A model generated the notes under the pieces. It searched no databases. It was not told where the DNA came from and was given only the letters and a program-made list of their open reading frames with translations. Both the position numbers and the translations under genes were made by a program. From Hymenobacter polaris (GTDB lineage Bacteria > Bacteroidota > Bacteroidia > Cytophagales > Hymenobacteraceae), in NCBI RefSeq assembly GCF_012927305.1, contig NZ_JABBGH010000001.1:2356001-2420000 (forward strand): DNA of 64,000 bases. Reading direction: 5' to 3'. Below, piece after piece: positions 37,281-46,098 of this stretch (position 1 is the stretch's first letter; every line of letters begins with the position of its first letter).

Positions 37281-39872
37281 CTACAGCGTCAGCACCTGCG
37301 TGCTTTCCTCGCCGAACTGGCTGATGACGCGCACCGCCACCCGCCGGCCCGGCCGCGCCTCGATGGGGTGCGACTGGAAGCCGTAGAGCCGCTCCCAGGC
37401 GTCCTCGTCCAGCTCGATGCGCAGGGTTTGCTCGGCCCGCTGCTTGGCCGAGGCGCTGGCTTGTAAGTCGAGCTTCTGGCGCCACTTGCGAAACTCGCTT
37501 TTTTCGCCGCCGCAGAAAAACACCTGCCGCACCAGAAAATTCGAGCCGTCGTAGTCGTCGTCGAGCATCCAGTAGGCGATGTCCTCCACCGAGCGGGCCG
37601 CCAGCCGGTTGTTGATGGGGTCCCAGATGTCGAGGCCGCGCACTTCCACGGTGGCCGAGCCGGTGGCCGCGTCGCGCAGCAGCCCGATTTCCGGCTCGCC
37701 GATGGTCACGAAGGAGGCCGCTTTTTTGTCTTTTTTCAGCAGGCCCTCTTGCAGCAAGTCTTCGCCGATGCGGGCGCGCGTCACCTGGAAGGTGCCGGCG
37801 CTGGTAGTTTGGGCGCGGTTCTCGATGGCGTCGTCGAAGGCGAAACCCAGCACCACCAGCCAGTCGGCGTCGCCGAGCTGGCGGCACTCCTTCACGGCGT
37901 CGTTGACCTGGCTCTTGCTCACGGTGCCGAAGCGCGGGCCCAGCAGGAAGTAGGCCTTGCGCTCGCGGCCGTCGGCGTCGCGCCAGTAGCCCTCGGCGGG
38001 CAGGGCGGGCGAGGCGCGGCGCTCGACGCGCAGAAACACGGCCTGCTCGTTCTTGGCCCCGTTGCGGATGCCCGAGGCGGTGAGGCCGGCAAACACCCGC
38101 GCCTCAAACTGGGCATGGCTCTCTAGCTCTTGCTTAGGGGCTTCCAGCTCCTCGGGCGGAACGGGGTTGAGGCTTTGCAGCGTCTCGACGGTGAAGGGGC
38201 CGGCCACGCGCAGGCGCTTCTTGTCTTCCTCGGGCTGGTCGTAGAGCTTCTCGGTGGCCGGCGGCTCGTCGTTGGCCAGGCTCTTAAGGGTGATGTGCGG
38301 CACCTCCCGGTACACGAAGCCCTGGCGCAAATCCTGGCTGGCCTCGTCGTAGAGCCGGTAGTAGGGGAAGCTGGCCGTCATCAGCCGCGTCTTGGCAATG
38401 TTAAGGGCGATGCGCGAGGTGTCCATCGTAATCCAGCGCCGCCCCCACTGCTCGGCCACGTAGGCCGTGGTGCCCGAGCCGCAGGTAGGGTCCAGCACCA
38501 GGTCGCCGGGGTCGGTGGTCATTAGGATGCAGCGCTGGATGACCTTTTGGGTAGTTTGGACTACGTAGCGTTTATCCTCGCCGCCCCCGCTGGCAGTATC
38601 ATCCCATAAATCTGCAATGGGCATTAAAGGAAAATCATCCAGGTAACGCACCAGATTTATCGAGTTTCCTTGCGCCATCAAACGCTTCTTGCGAACTAGG
38701 TTCGGCAAGCCTTTATCGGGCGATGTGCTCCAAAACCGGGAGCCGGGTCCATACAGCTTACCCTCAAACTCGAACAAGTCTTTTCCTTTTGAATAACCTT
38801 TTTCAGAGGTGAGGATAACGGGTCTAAAGAGCTTGCCGGCTATGCTGCCAGGGTCATTGTACTCTTCTTTAGTAAGCCGCCGCCGTCCCTGCTCGGTCTC
38901 AACAAAGCTGTACTGAGCTAATATTTCCCGGTTAATCTCCCGGTCTTTGTAAATAGGTCGAAACTTTATTGCGTCCCTGCTTTTGGCATACCAAACCAAA
39001 TAATCCGAGATGCCAGCCAGCAATTCGGCGCTCCGGGCCGAAGTCTTTTTTACGGTTATAAGGCTGACAAAATTCGAGCTGCCAAAAATCTCGTCCATCA
39101 GGCTCCTGACCAAGTGCACGTTCTCATCGGAAATCTGCACGAAGCACGACCCCGATTCCGTCAATAATTCGCGGGCTACCAGCAGGCGGTCGCGCAGGTA
39201 GCTGAGGTAGCTGTGGATGCCTAGCTCCCAGGTGTCGCGGAAGGCTTTGATTTGCTCGGGCTCGGAGGAGAGGTGCTCGTCCTTGCCATCCTGCACGGTG
39301 CGGTTGTTGAGCTTGATTTGCCAGTTCGAGCCGTATTTGATGCCGTAGGGCGGGTCGAGGTATACCATCTGCACCTTTTGGCCCAGGCCTTCGCGCTCGA
39401 GCAGCGAAGTCATCACGGCCAGCGAGTCGCCCAGGATAAGGTGGTTTTCCCAGGCGGCGTGGTGCTGGTAGTAGCTCAGGGGCTTATCCAGCTCGTCCAC
39501 AGTCTGGTAGTCCTGGCCAAAGAGGCCGAGCTGGGCATTGGCCTCGGCCAGGCGCTCGCGGTAGAGGCGCGCCATCAGCTCCTGGGGCCGAATGTGCTCG
39601 TGGCGGTAGAGCGAGCGGATGTCGAGCCGCAGGTAGTCGGGCTGGTGGTCACCCTCGTGGGCGTACTTGCCCAGCCACTGCAATTCGGGGTCCTGGCCGC
39701 GGTGCACGATGGGGTTCTTGTCCAGCTCGCGCAGAGTGTGGGCCTGCACCTTCGGGTTGAGCTGCTCGGCCCCGGCCTCGGTTCCGGCCGGGATGTAGGG
39801 GCGCCGGTCCTGGTGGGTATAGGCGGCCGGGTCGGCAGTGGCTGGAGTGGGTGGGATAGGTTTTTTGGGCAT
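37281..39872 (-). CDS. mod: Type III-like DNA methyltransferase (Mod)
   Basis: 863 residues. [17 protein letters not shown] near 172 is catalytic motif IV and [18 protein letters not shown] near 458 is the AdoMet site, the beta-class order of Type III Mod. The target-recognition region lies between them. Residues about 235-427 (38590-39170) are coded by DNA near 48% GC in lines I counted, against about 67% outside, as if exchanged. A C-terminal about 330-residue domain ([36 protein letters not shown]) exceeds the usual Mod length and I do not recognise it. It would methylate adenine on host DNA and pair with Res upstream. Res precedes Mod here, the reverse of the common order. Confidence 0.88.
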   Translation of the reverse strand: MPKKPIPPTPATADPAAYTHQDRRPYIPAGTEAGAEQLNPKVQAHTLRELDKNPIVHRGQDPELQWLGKYAHEGDHQPDYLRLDIRSLYRHEHIRPQELMARLYRERLAEANAQLGLFGQDYQTVDELDKPLSYYQHHAAWENHLILGDSLAVMTSLLEREGLGQKVQMVYLDPPYGIKYGSNWQIKLNNRTVQDGKDEHLSSEPEQIKAFRDTWELGIHSYLSYLRDRLLVARELLTESGSCFVQISDENVHLVRSLMDEIFGSSNFVSLITVKKTSARSAELLAGISDYLVWYAKSRDAIKFRPIYKDREINREILAQYSFVETEQGRRRLTKEEYNDPGSIAGKLFRPVILTSEKGYSKGKDLFEFEGKLYGPGSRFWSTSPDKGLPNLVRKKRLMAQGNSINLVRYLDDFPLMPIADLWDDTASGGGEDKRYVVQTTQKVIQRCILMTTDPGDLVLDPTCGSGTTAYVAEQWGRRWITMDTSRIALNIAKTRLMTASFPYYRLYDEASQDLRQGFVYREVPHITLKSLANDEPPATEKLYDQPEEDKKRLRVAGPFTVETLQSLNPVPPEELEAPKQELESHAQFEARVFAGLTASGIRNGAKNEQAVFLRVERRASPALPAEGYWRDADGRERKAYFLLGPRFGTVSKSQVNDAVKECRQLGDADWLVVLGFAFDDAIENRAQTTSAGTFQVTRARIGEDLLQEGLLKKDKKAASFVTIGEPEIGLLRDAATGSATVEVRGLDIWDPINNRLAARSVEDIAYWMLDDDYDGSNFLVRQVFFCGGEKSEFRKWRQKLDLQASASAKQRAEQTLRIELDEDAWERLYGFQSHPIEARPGRRVAVRVISQFGEESTQVLTL

Positions 39873-39888
39873 AATTGGGCCTCACCCC

Positions 39889-39997
39889 CCGGCCCCCTCT
39901 CCTTCAGAGATGGGGAGCCACGGCGGCGCGGATAAGAGTTGAAATTGTAATCGTCAGGCTCCCCCTCTCTGAAGGAGAGGGGGTCGGGGGGTGAGGC
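39889..39997. repeat. Family G inverted repeat between res and mod
   Basis: GCCTCACCCCCCGGCCCCCT pairs with the complement ending at 39997. The central spacer contains TAAGAGTTGAAATTG. It occupies the short gap between the two restriction genes. Confidence 0.9.
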
Positions 39998-40004
39998 CAC
40001 TCAG

Positions 40005-43000
40005 CTATAGCTCTTGAATCTTCGCTACCAGCTGGTTGCGGAAGTACTTCTCGCTTTCGCTGATTTCGACAAAGGCCCAGGGCTCGTCGGGGGGCAGGCC
40101 TAGGGCGGCCAGGTCGCCGTTGACGGCGGGCAGCCAGAAGTGCTCGGTGTAGAGCTTCTTGGCTTGCTTGTCCTTGTTCATGCCCGTGACCTCGATTAGG
40201 AGGTTCACTACCTGGCCGCGGGCGGTGCGCACGCGGGCCACGAAATCGGGCAGGTAGTCGTGCCGGCGGCCCTCGCGCAGGTAGGGGATGCGCAGGTCCA
40301 GGAAGGCGTTCTTGACGTAGCTCAGCACCTGGGGCAGGTCTTCGAGCACCTTGGCGCAGACTTGCTCCCAGCTCTCGGTATCGGCCACCACGTAGTTGAT
40401 GGGGCTTTTGGTGGTGGCAAATACCGGCCGGGTGGTGAGGCCGTGCACGAAGCGGGTGCTGCCGCGCGGGTTGTAGTAGTTGGGCACCGGCCGGATGCGG
40501 CGCTGCTCGGGGGGCTGCCCCACCACGATGGCCTGGGCAATGTGGTGGGCCACGGCCTCGGGGTCCCAGTAGCGCACGAGGCGCTTGAAGGCGGGGTCGG
40601 TTTGGTGCACCAGCGTCAGGCACTGCTGGTACCAGCCCTGCACGATGCGCTGCACCGGCCCGAAGTACTCGGGCTTGGGCGTGCCGTCCACGTCGGCGAA
40701 GTGGTGGCGCAGCACCTCGCGGGTGAGGTAGTACAGCACCTCGCCCTCGCGCAGTTGCTCGTGGGCCTGCAAGGTCAGGTTTTCGGTGCTACCCGAGAAG
40801 GCCGAGGCCAGCTCGGTGTGGGTCGGGATTTTCGAGAAATCCAGCTCGAACTTGCCTACCGCCGCGAAGTCGGGGCGCAGCTCGCCCGCGGCGATTTCCT
40901 CGCGGTAGCCCAGCAGGTTGGGGAAGGTGATTTCCAGGTGGCTGCGCTCGGGCAGGGCCCGGACGAGCGTCTGCTCCTCGCCGCCGGCGCCGCCCGTGCT
41001 GGCCGCGCCCCGCCGGAAGGTGCGAAACGGGATGCCAATGATGCGGGCGTACTCGGGCGGAAACTTGTAGCTCACGATGCGAGCCTTATCGGCTTTGGTA
41101 GTGCCCGTTACGGGCTGGCCCTGCCGGTCGTAGCCCACCAGCTCGTAGCCGCGGCGGCGCAGGGCGCGGCCGGCTACCTGCTCGCACAGTAGCTGCGAGT
41201 TGAAGGCGCGCAGGCTCACGATGTGCGTCACGGTGTTGGCGTCCCAGCCCTCGGTGAGCATGCTTACGCTCACCACGCAGCGCACGTGGGCGCCCAGCTT
41301 GCCGGGGCGGCCCACGGTGTTCACTACCTCGCGCAGCAGGGCGGCGTCGGTCAGCTCCTCGGCGCCGCGCTCGGGGTAGAGGCGGCGGTACTCCTGCCGG
41401 AACTGCTCAATCTCGTCCTTGAAAACCTTGCGAAACTCCTCGTTCACCTGCCCGCTATTTTCGAGCGCGTCGGAGTCGATGAGTAGCGTGGGCGGGCGCT
41501 GCCTAGGGATGCCGTCGGGCAGGTAGTTGGAGAAGATGGGGTGGTAGCCGGGGGCCACCCGGCGGCCGTGCCTGGGGTCGTCGTACTCGTAGCCGGCCAG
41601 GTGCTTGTACACTTCCTTCGACACGCCGGTGTTGTTGCACACCACGATGAGTACGGGCGGGGTGCTTTGCAGCTCGGGGCGGCGCTCGCCGCGCTCGCGC
41701 ACGCCCTGGTCGTACTCCTCGTAGTGCGCCACCAGCTGGTCGAGGGCGGCCGCGAGCAGCTGGGGCAGCTCGGGCCGCTTCTCGGCGTAGGCGGCGCCTT
41801 TTTCCTTGCGCTCGGTGGCCTTGCCCATCTTGGGCAGCTGGTCCTTCACGTGCTCGTAGAGGTTGCGCAGCACCGGCATGTCCAGCTGCTGGGTGTCGTC
41901 CTTCTCGGGCAGGTAGGGGATTTTCACCAGCCCGCTCTCGATGGCCTCCACCAGCCCGAAATCCGACACCAGCCACGGAAACAGCGTGTAGGGCCGGTAG
42001 CCCGAGCCTTGCAGGTAGTAGGGCGTGGCCGACAAGTCGTACACCGCCGCAAGCTGAAACCGCCGCCCCAGCTCGCGCAAGCCGCTGAACCACACCGCGG
42101 CGCGGGCGTTTTCGTCGACCCCACCCCCCGCCCCCTCCCCTGCGGGGGAGGGGGAGCCGGACGATTGTTTACGGCCACGCCGCCGTGGCTCCCCCTCTCC
42201 CGCAGGGGAGGGGGCCGGCCCCATAGGGGTCCCGTGGGGCTGCGGCAGGTAGCAGTGGTGGGCCTCGTCGTTGAGCACCAGCAGGCGGCTGCCGGGCCGG
42301 AAGCCCCCTAGCAGGCGCTTGAATACCTGAGCGTAGTCCTCGTACTCGTCTTGCTTCTTGCCATCCAGGCCAATTTTGCCGTCGAAGGCGCCGCGCTTGT
42401 TGCCTTGCAGGGTGCGGGGCTCAAACTGGTGGTAGTTGGCAATGGCCAGCCGGGCGTTGAGGCCTTCGAGCTGGTCTTCGTAGGCCAGGGGCACGAGCTT
42501 GCGCTGGTGGTAGTAGTCCTGGGCGTAGTTGCGGTCGGCGGTGGTGTCCACGCGCAGCACACCCAGGCGGTCGCGGATGGTGATGCCAGGCGCCACCAGC
42601 AGGAAATAGTCGGCAAAGCGCACATCCTGCCGGTACTGCTGGCGGTTGAGGTAGTGGTAGAGGATGAGGGCGGCCATGACCACCGTTTTGCCGGTGCCAG
42701 TGGCCATCTTGAACGCCAGGCGCGGCAGCTGGTCGGCTACCTGCGCCGATACCGACTGCTGCCCCGCGCGCAACAGCCCCAGCAAGTGACTGCCCGCGTT
42801 GGAGCGCCCGGCTACCTCGTTCAGCCACACGGCGGTTTCGATGGCCTCGCGCTGGGCAAAGAACAGCTTCTTCACCGGCGAGTCGTCGTGGTCGGGAAAC
42901 CAGTAAGTGAGCAGCTCGCGGGTTACGCGCGTGGCCTCGGGGTAGCCGGCGGCGCGCCACTGGCCCACCTCGCGCCGCAGCAGGTTTACCGGGTGGGTGC

Positions 43001-43232
43001 CGTAGCTGGCGGCCGCCTCATTGAAGGCGAACACCTCCTTCTGGCCCTGGTGCTTGCCGGGCACCACCTGCACCTCGGGCACGAACAGCCGCCGGCCGGC
43101 TTCCACACGGGCGTAGTCGAGGTTGCCCTGCTGGTCGGTGGCGTAGTGCCCGGCCGGCTCCTGGTAGGGGTTGTTGAGGATGGGGTTGTCGGGCAGCCGG
43201 GTGGGAGCGGCTTCATCGGCGGGGCCAAGCAT
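40005..43232 (-). CDS. res: Type III-like restriction endonuclease subunit (Res), DEAD/DEAH helicase
   Basis: I chose ATG 43232 (MLGPADEAAPTRLP), giving 1075 residues; a TTG seven codons upstream would lie inside the operator palindrome. FKMATGTGKTVVMAALI near 175 is motif I and LLVLNDEAHHCYL near 318 is motif II. TEGWDANTVTHIVSLRAF and CEQVAGRALRRRGYE are motifs V and VI. A 104-bp palindromic repeat is inserted in frame right after motif II (about residues 337-371). The C-terminal nuclease region has YLPDFVARV near 990 and LLIEVTG near 1013, with Thr where ExK would put Lys. It translocates on and cuts unmethylated DNA together with Mod. Confidence 0.85.
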   Translation of the reverse strand: MLGPADEAAPTRLPDNPILNNPYQEPAGHYATDQQGNLDYARVEAGRRLFVPEVQVVPGKHQGQKEVFAFNEAAASYGTHPVNLLRREVGQWRAAGYPEATRVTRELLTYWFPDHDDSPVKKLFFAQREAIETAVWLNEVAGRSNAGSHLLGLLRAGQQSVSAQVADQLPRLAFKMATGTGKTVVMAALILYHYLNRQQYRQDVRFADYFLLVAPGITIRDRLGVLRVDTTADRNYAQDYYHQRKLVPLAYEDQLEGLNARLAIANYHQFEPRTLQGNKRGAFDGKIGLDGKKQDEYEDYAQVFKRLLGGFRPGSRLLVLNDEAHHCYLPQPHGTPMGPAPSPAGEGEPRRRGRKQSSGSPSPAGEGAGGGVDENARAAVWFSGLRELGRRFQLAAVYDLSATPYYLQGSGYRPYTLFPWLVSDFGLVEAIESGLVKIPYLPEKDDTQQLDMPVLRNLYEHVKDQLPKMGKATERKEKGAAYAEKRPELPQLLAAALDQLVAHYEEYDQGVRERGERRPELQSTPPVLIVVCNNTGVSKEVYKHLAGYEYDDPRHGRRVAPGYHPIFSNYLPDGIPRQRPPTLLIDSDALENSGQVNEEFRKVFKDEIEQFRQEYRRLYPERGAEELTDAALLREVVNTVGRPGKLGAHVRCVVSVSMLTEGWDANTVTHIVSLRAFNSQLLCEQVAGRALRRRGYELVGYDRQGQPVTGTTKADKARIVSYKFPPEYARIIGIPFRTFRRGAASTGGAGGEEQTLVRALPERSHLEITFPNLLGYREEIAAGELRPDFAAVGKFELDFSKIPTHTELASAFSGSTENLTLQAHEQLREGEVLYYLTREVLRHHFADVDGTPKPEYFGPVQRIVQGWYQQCLTLVHQTDPAFKRLVRYWDPEAVAHHIAQAIVVGQPPEQRRIRPVPNYYNPRGSTRFVHGLTTRPVFATTKSPINYVVADTESWEQVCAKVLEDLPQVLSYVKNAFLDLRIPYLREGRRHDYLPDFVARVRTARGQVVNLLIEVTGMNKDKQAKKLYTEHFWLPAVNGDLAALGLPPDEPWAFVEISESEKYFRNQLVAKIQEL
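42119..42222. repeat. Family G palindrome inserted in frame inside res
   Basis: CCCCTCCCCTGCGGGGGAGG and its complement flank a short spacer within the Res reading frame. It adds about 35 Pro/Ser/Gly/Glu-rich residues (PAPSPAGEGEPRRRG...) between DEAH and DENARAAVW without breaking the frame. Confidence 0.88.
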
Positions 43233-43236
43233 GCAG

Positions 43237-43351
43237 TAGCGCTTATGAGACAAATATGATACATAAATGTATCATAAGCGCTACGAGCGAGTCACGAATA
43301 GCTCATAAATGAAAACTAGAGTGGGTCAGAATGAATCCAAATTTGTCTCAT
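43237..43351. promoter_or_regulatory. Nested operator-like palindromes between res and the HTH gene
   Basis: TAGCGCTTATGA (43237-43248) and TCATAAGCGCTA (43272-43283) are perfect 12-bp arms. Inside them ATGATACAT-AA-ATGTATCAT (43256-43275) is a perfect 9-bp palindrome. ATGAGACAAAT (43245-43255) recurs inverted as ATTTGTCTCAT (43341-43351), just upstream of the HTH gene. The sites cover both divergent promoters. Confidence 0.7.
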
Positions 43352-43367
43352 TCACTTAGTTAGCTTT

Positions 43368-43730
43368 ATGACCAGGCAACACCGCGGCGAAATTGTGAAG
43401 GAGGCTGTGCTGAAAAGCGGCGTTAAAATCACCAAGCTCTACCAGTCGCTGGGCGTCAGTCGCCCCACTCTCTACCGCCGCTTCGAGGAGCCCAATCTGG
43501 CGTTCGACTTCATCGAGCAGGTCGGCACCCTCATCCGCCACGACTTCGCCCAGGACTTCCGCGAGCTGGTCCCGCCGGCAGCTACGGTAGCGGCCGTGGC
43601 CGAGCCGGCCCCCGCCTACCACCTCGACACCCTCGACGACTGCAAAAACAAGCTCCTGCACGTGTACGGCCTCTATACCGAGCTGCAAGAGAAGTACAAC
43701 GCCCTGCTGGCCGAGCGCGGCCGGGGGTAA
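43368..43730 (+). CDS. Small helix-turn-helix regulator of the restriction locus
   Basis: 120 residues. ITKLYQSLGVSRPTLYRRFE near residues 20-40 is a clear HTH. The C-terminal part (LDDCKNKLLHVYGLYTELQE) is a likely coiled-coil dimerisation helix. Size and position resemble controller proteins of restriction systems, though it is not a typical XRE-fold C protein. It is divergent from res and starts an operon with the HNH gene 16 bp downstream. Binding to the palindromes in front of it, and control of both arms, is inferred. Confidence 0.7.
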   Translation: MTRQHRGEIVKEAVLKSGVKITKLYQSLGVSRPTLYRRFEEPNLAFDFIEQVGTLIRHDFAQDFRELVPPAATVAAVAEPAPAYHLDTLDDCKNKLLHVYGLYTELQEKYNALLAERGRG

Positions 43731-43746
43731 GCAGAAAGGCCTAGCT

Positions 43747-44688
43747 ATGAACAACATTCAGTTTTACGTAGGCCTGACTGACCGGCGCTGGTATGATTTT
43801 CTGCGCCAGGAGCCACGTAGCGACGTTAATTTTTGGAAGCCATCGGCTAAAACATTCAAAGCGCTACCACCCAATGGCCCTTTTCTGTTTCTGCTAAAAA
43901 AGCCTGCGCACGCTATCGTAGGAATGGGCTACTTCGCTGGCAAGATGGCAGTGCCTTTGCGTGAGGCCTGGAACATCTTCGGGCCGCGCAACGGAGTGGG
44001 CAGCTATGAGGAATTTCACCGCCTCATTTATGGCAACCGCTATGGCCCTAGCACCGACAACGCTACTATTCTGTGCCTGACGCTCAATACACCCGTTTTT
44101 TTCGAACCGGCTGATTGGGTGCCCGCGCCTGCCGATTGGGGACACGGCATTGTGCAAGGCAAGCGGTTCAACACCGGTGAGCCAGCGGGCTTGCACTTGT
44201 GGCAGCGAGTAGACCAAGTGCTACAACAGTACCGGCCGGCCGCATTATCGTCGGAACCGGTAGTTTCTGACCTGGTACTGGAGCCGGTTGTAAGCTACCG
44301 CACAGCGTTGCGGCAGGTGCGACCTGAACAACGGGCGTTCCAAGAAATCGTGAAGCAGGCCTACGATAGCAAGTGTGCAATTTCAGGTGAGAAGACCGTG
44401 CCTGTGCTCGAAGCCGCTCACATCAAGCCGTATGCCGAGGCTGGTCCTAGCATCGTCAGCAACGGTCTACTGTTGCGCTCCGACCTGCACCGCCTTTTCG
44501 ACCGGCATTACCTCACCATCAACGCGGACAGCTTACGAGTAGAGGTTAGCAAGCGCATCAAGGAAGAGTTTTCAAACGGTGTTGCTTACTACCAATACGA
44601 TGGCCAAAAGCTGCGCCTTCCACATGAACGCCTAGAGCGCCCTGCCCAGCAGTTTCTACGGCTGCACAACGAACGATATAAGGGATAA
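43747..44688 (+). CDS. HNH endonuclease with N-terminal EVE/PUA-like domain
   Basis: 313 residues. The first about 130 (FYVGLTDRRWYDFLR, NFWKPS, FLFLLKKPAHAIVGMGYF) resemble the PUA/EVE-like module fused to nucleases in predicted Type IV restriction proteins, which may read modified bases. The C-terminal HNH has CAISGEKTVPVLEAAHIKPY and NGLLLRSDLHRLFDRHYLTI, with the catalytic His in AAHI. DNA composition is lower in GC than neighbouring housekeeping genes. It would cut incoming modified DNA and complement the Type III-like pair. Confidence 0.8.
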   Translation: MNNIQFYVGLTDRRWYDFLRQEPRSDVNFWKPSAKTFKALPPNGPFLFLLKKPAHAIVGMGYFAGKMAVPLREAWNIFGPRNGVGSYEEFHRLIYGNRYGPSTDNATILCLTLNTPVFFEPADWVPAPADWGHGIVQGKRFNTGEPAGLHLWQRVDQVLQQYRPAALSSEPVVSDLVLEPVVSYRTALRQVRPEQRAFQEIVKQAYDSKCAISGEKTVPVLEAAHIKPYAEAGPSIVSNGLLLRSDLHRLFDRHYLTINADSLRVEVSKRIKEEFSNGVAYYQYDGQKLRLPHERLERPAQQFLRLHNERYKG

Positions 44689-44692
44689 TTTT

Positions 44693-45292
44693 CTACACGT
44701 TCGCCCACACCAGCCACCCCCCGTAGCCCACGCTCAGCGCCGACGACAGCAGCACCACGCCCGCCCGCAGGCGGCGGCCCAGGCGCATGCGCTGGGTGAA
44801 GGGCAGGTGCATGAGGCCCACGGCGGCCAGCATACCCAGTACCGACCCTAGGCCGAATACCAGGATGTAGGCCACGGCCCACGCTGGCTGCGGGATGGCT
44901 CCTAGCACCGCCAGCACCAGCGCCCCGCTGCCGGCCAGCCCGTGCACCAGCCCCACGGTGTAGGCAAAGCCAGAGCCGGCGCGGGGTTTCTGAAAGGAGT
45001 TATACGAATTTTTATCCAGCAGCCGGCCGATGCCTAGCCCGATGAGCATGACGCCCACCGCTGCCTCGAAGTAGTGCGAGTGCAGCCAGGCGGCGCGGCT
45101 GAAGATGATGACCGAGCCAAAGAGTACCAGCATCGTAGTGTGCCCCAGGCCCCAGAACAGCCCATCGCGCAGGGCCGGCCCCAGCCGGTCGTGGCGCGTG
45201 ACGAGGGTGCTCACGGCCAGCAGGTGGTCGGGCTCGAAGGCGTGGCCCATGCCCACCACGGCCGCAAACAGGATAGGAACAAGGGGCTGCAT
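44693..45292 (-). CDS. Nickel/cobalt permease of the NiCoT/UreH-like type
   Basis: 199 residues with about six membrane segments. HAFEPDH near residue 17 is the HX4DH signature of nickel/cobalt permeases, and GLFWGLGHTTMLVLFG is the second conserved helix. It imports Ni2+ or Co2+ across the inner membrane. About 10 kb away from urease it is the best local candidate for supplying urease nickel, although the selectivity cannot be read. Its stop lies 4 bp from the HNH stop, convergent. Confidence 0.82.
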   Translation of the reverse strand: MQPLVPILFAAVVGMGHAFEPDHLLAVSTLVTRHDRLGPALRDGLFWGLGHTTMLVLFGSVIIFSRAAWLHSHYFEAAVGVMLIGLGIGRLLDKNSYNSFQKPRAGSGFAYTVGLVHGLAGSGALVLAVLGAIPQPAWAVAYILVFGLGSVLGMLAAVGLMHLPFTQRMRLGRRLRAGVVLLSSALSVGYGGWLVWANV

Positions 45293-45311
45293 GAAACGCG
45301 AAAAAACAACA

Positions 45312-45400
45312 GAACGTCAGGCTGAGCTTGTCGAAGCATCTCTACTGCACCGCTAGGGTGTCATTCGATAGAGATGCTTTGACAAGCTTAGATGACGTTC
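45312..45400. repeat. Family A inverted repeat, degenerate copy
   Basis: GAACGTCAGGCTGAGCTTGT pairs with GACAAGCTTAGATGACGTTC; a GC deletion and several mismatches mark decay. Confidence 0.8.
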
Positions 45401-45414
45401 TTTTAAGCCAATAA

Positions 45415-45906
45415 CTACACCGCCCGAATCATCCAGAGCTGGCAGCCGAAGTGGCCGCTCTCGCCCAGGGCATGGTCGAGGTAGGTGAAGCCGAGCTTCC
45501 CGTAAAGCGGAATGGCCTGGGTCAGTTCCTCGGTGGTTTCGAGGTACACGCGGGCGTAGCCAGCGGCGCGGGCGGCGGCGAGGCACTGGTTTATCAGCGC
45601 CTTGCCCACGCCCCGGCCGCGGGCGGCGGGCAGCAGGTAGAGTTTCACCAGCTCCACGGTATCGGCGGGCAGGCCAGTGGTGGGGAAGATGCCGCCGCCA
45701 CCCAGCAGCACGCCGTTTGCACCCTCGGCCACAAAGTAGGCGCTGCGGGGCGTAGCGGCGAATAGCGCCGGCAGGTGGTCGGTACTCTCGTCGTAGTAGG
45801 CCGTGCCGGGTTTGGCCGCGCCAAACTCGGCGAGTGTGTCGCGGATAACGCGCGCCAGCGGGGCCGCATCGCCGGAGGCGATGGGGCGAATGGTAATGTC
45901 GTTCAT
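45415..45906 (-). CDS. GNAT family N-acetyltransferase
   Basis: 163 residues from ATG 45906 (MNDITIRPIASGDAAPLARV). The frame extends upstream through a family G repeat, but no protein features lie there. LYLLPAARGRGVGKAL is the acetyl-CoA pyrophosphate-binding motif (RGxGxA), and LYGKLGFTY is the C-terminal signature. It transfers acetyl from CoA to an unknown amine. It differs from the arginine-cluster GNAT, lacking its Cys motif. Confidence 0.85.
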   Translation of the reverse strand: MNDITIRPIASGDAAPLARVIRDTLAEFGAAKPGTAYYDESTDHLPALFAATPRSAYFVAEGANGVLLGGGGIFPTTGLPADTVELVKLYLLPAARGRGVGKALINQCLAAARAAGYARVYLETTEELTQAIPLYGKLGFTYLDHALGESGHFGCQLWMIRAV

Positions 45907-45921
45907 ATGTGCTAGCGGGTG

Positions 45922-46082
45922 TACCTCCCCCCCAGCCCCCGGTTCGCTTGAGGCGCGAAGCCTTGGGGAGAGGGAGGGGGAGCCACAACGGCGCGTCTGT
46001 CTGCTGACGTTTAGTAATCGGTAGGCTCCCCCTCTCCCCAAGGCTTCGCGCCTCAAGCGAACCGGGGGCTGGGGGGTGAGGT
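45922..46082. repeat. Family G inverted repeat with long arms
   Basis: ACCTCCCCCCCAGCCCCCGG at the left pairs with the complement ending at 46082. Arms of about 60 bp include TTCGCTTGAGGCGCGAAGCC and enclose a 40-nt spacer. Confidence 0.9.
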
Positions 46083-46098
46083 TAAACGAAACCAATAC

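Noticed and set aside
37281-43232. BREX or DISARM locus
   Set aside because: No pglZ, brxC, drmA or drmB neighbours; the pair matches Type III-like mod and res only.
45907-46095. N-terminal extension of the GNAT at 45415
   Set aside because: It is translation of a family G repeat; the GNAT fold starts at ATG 45906.
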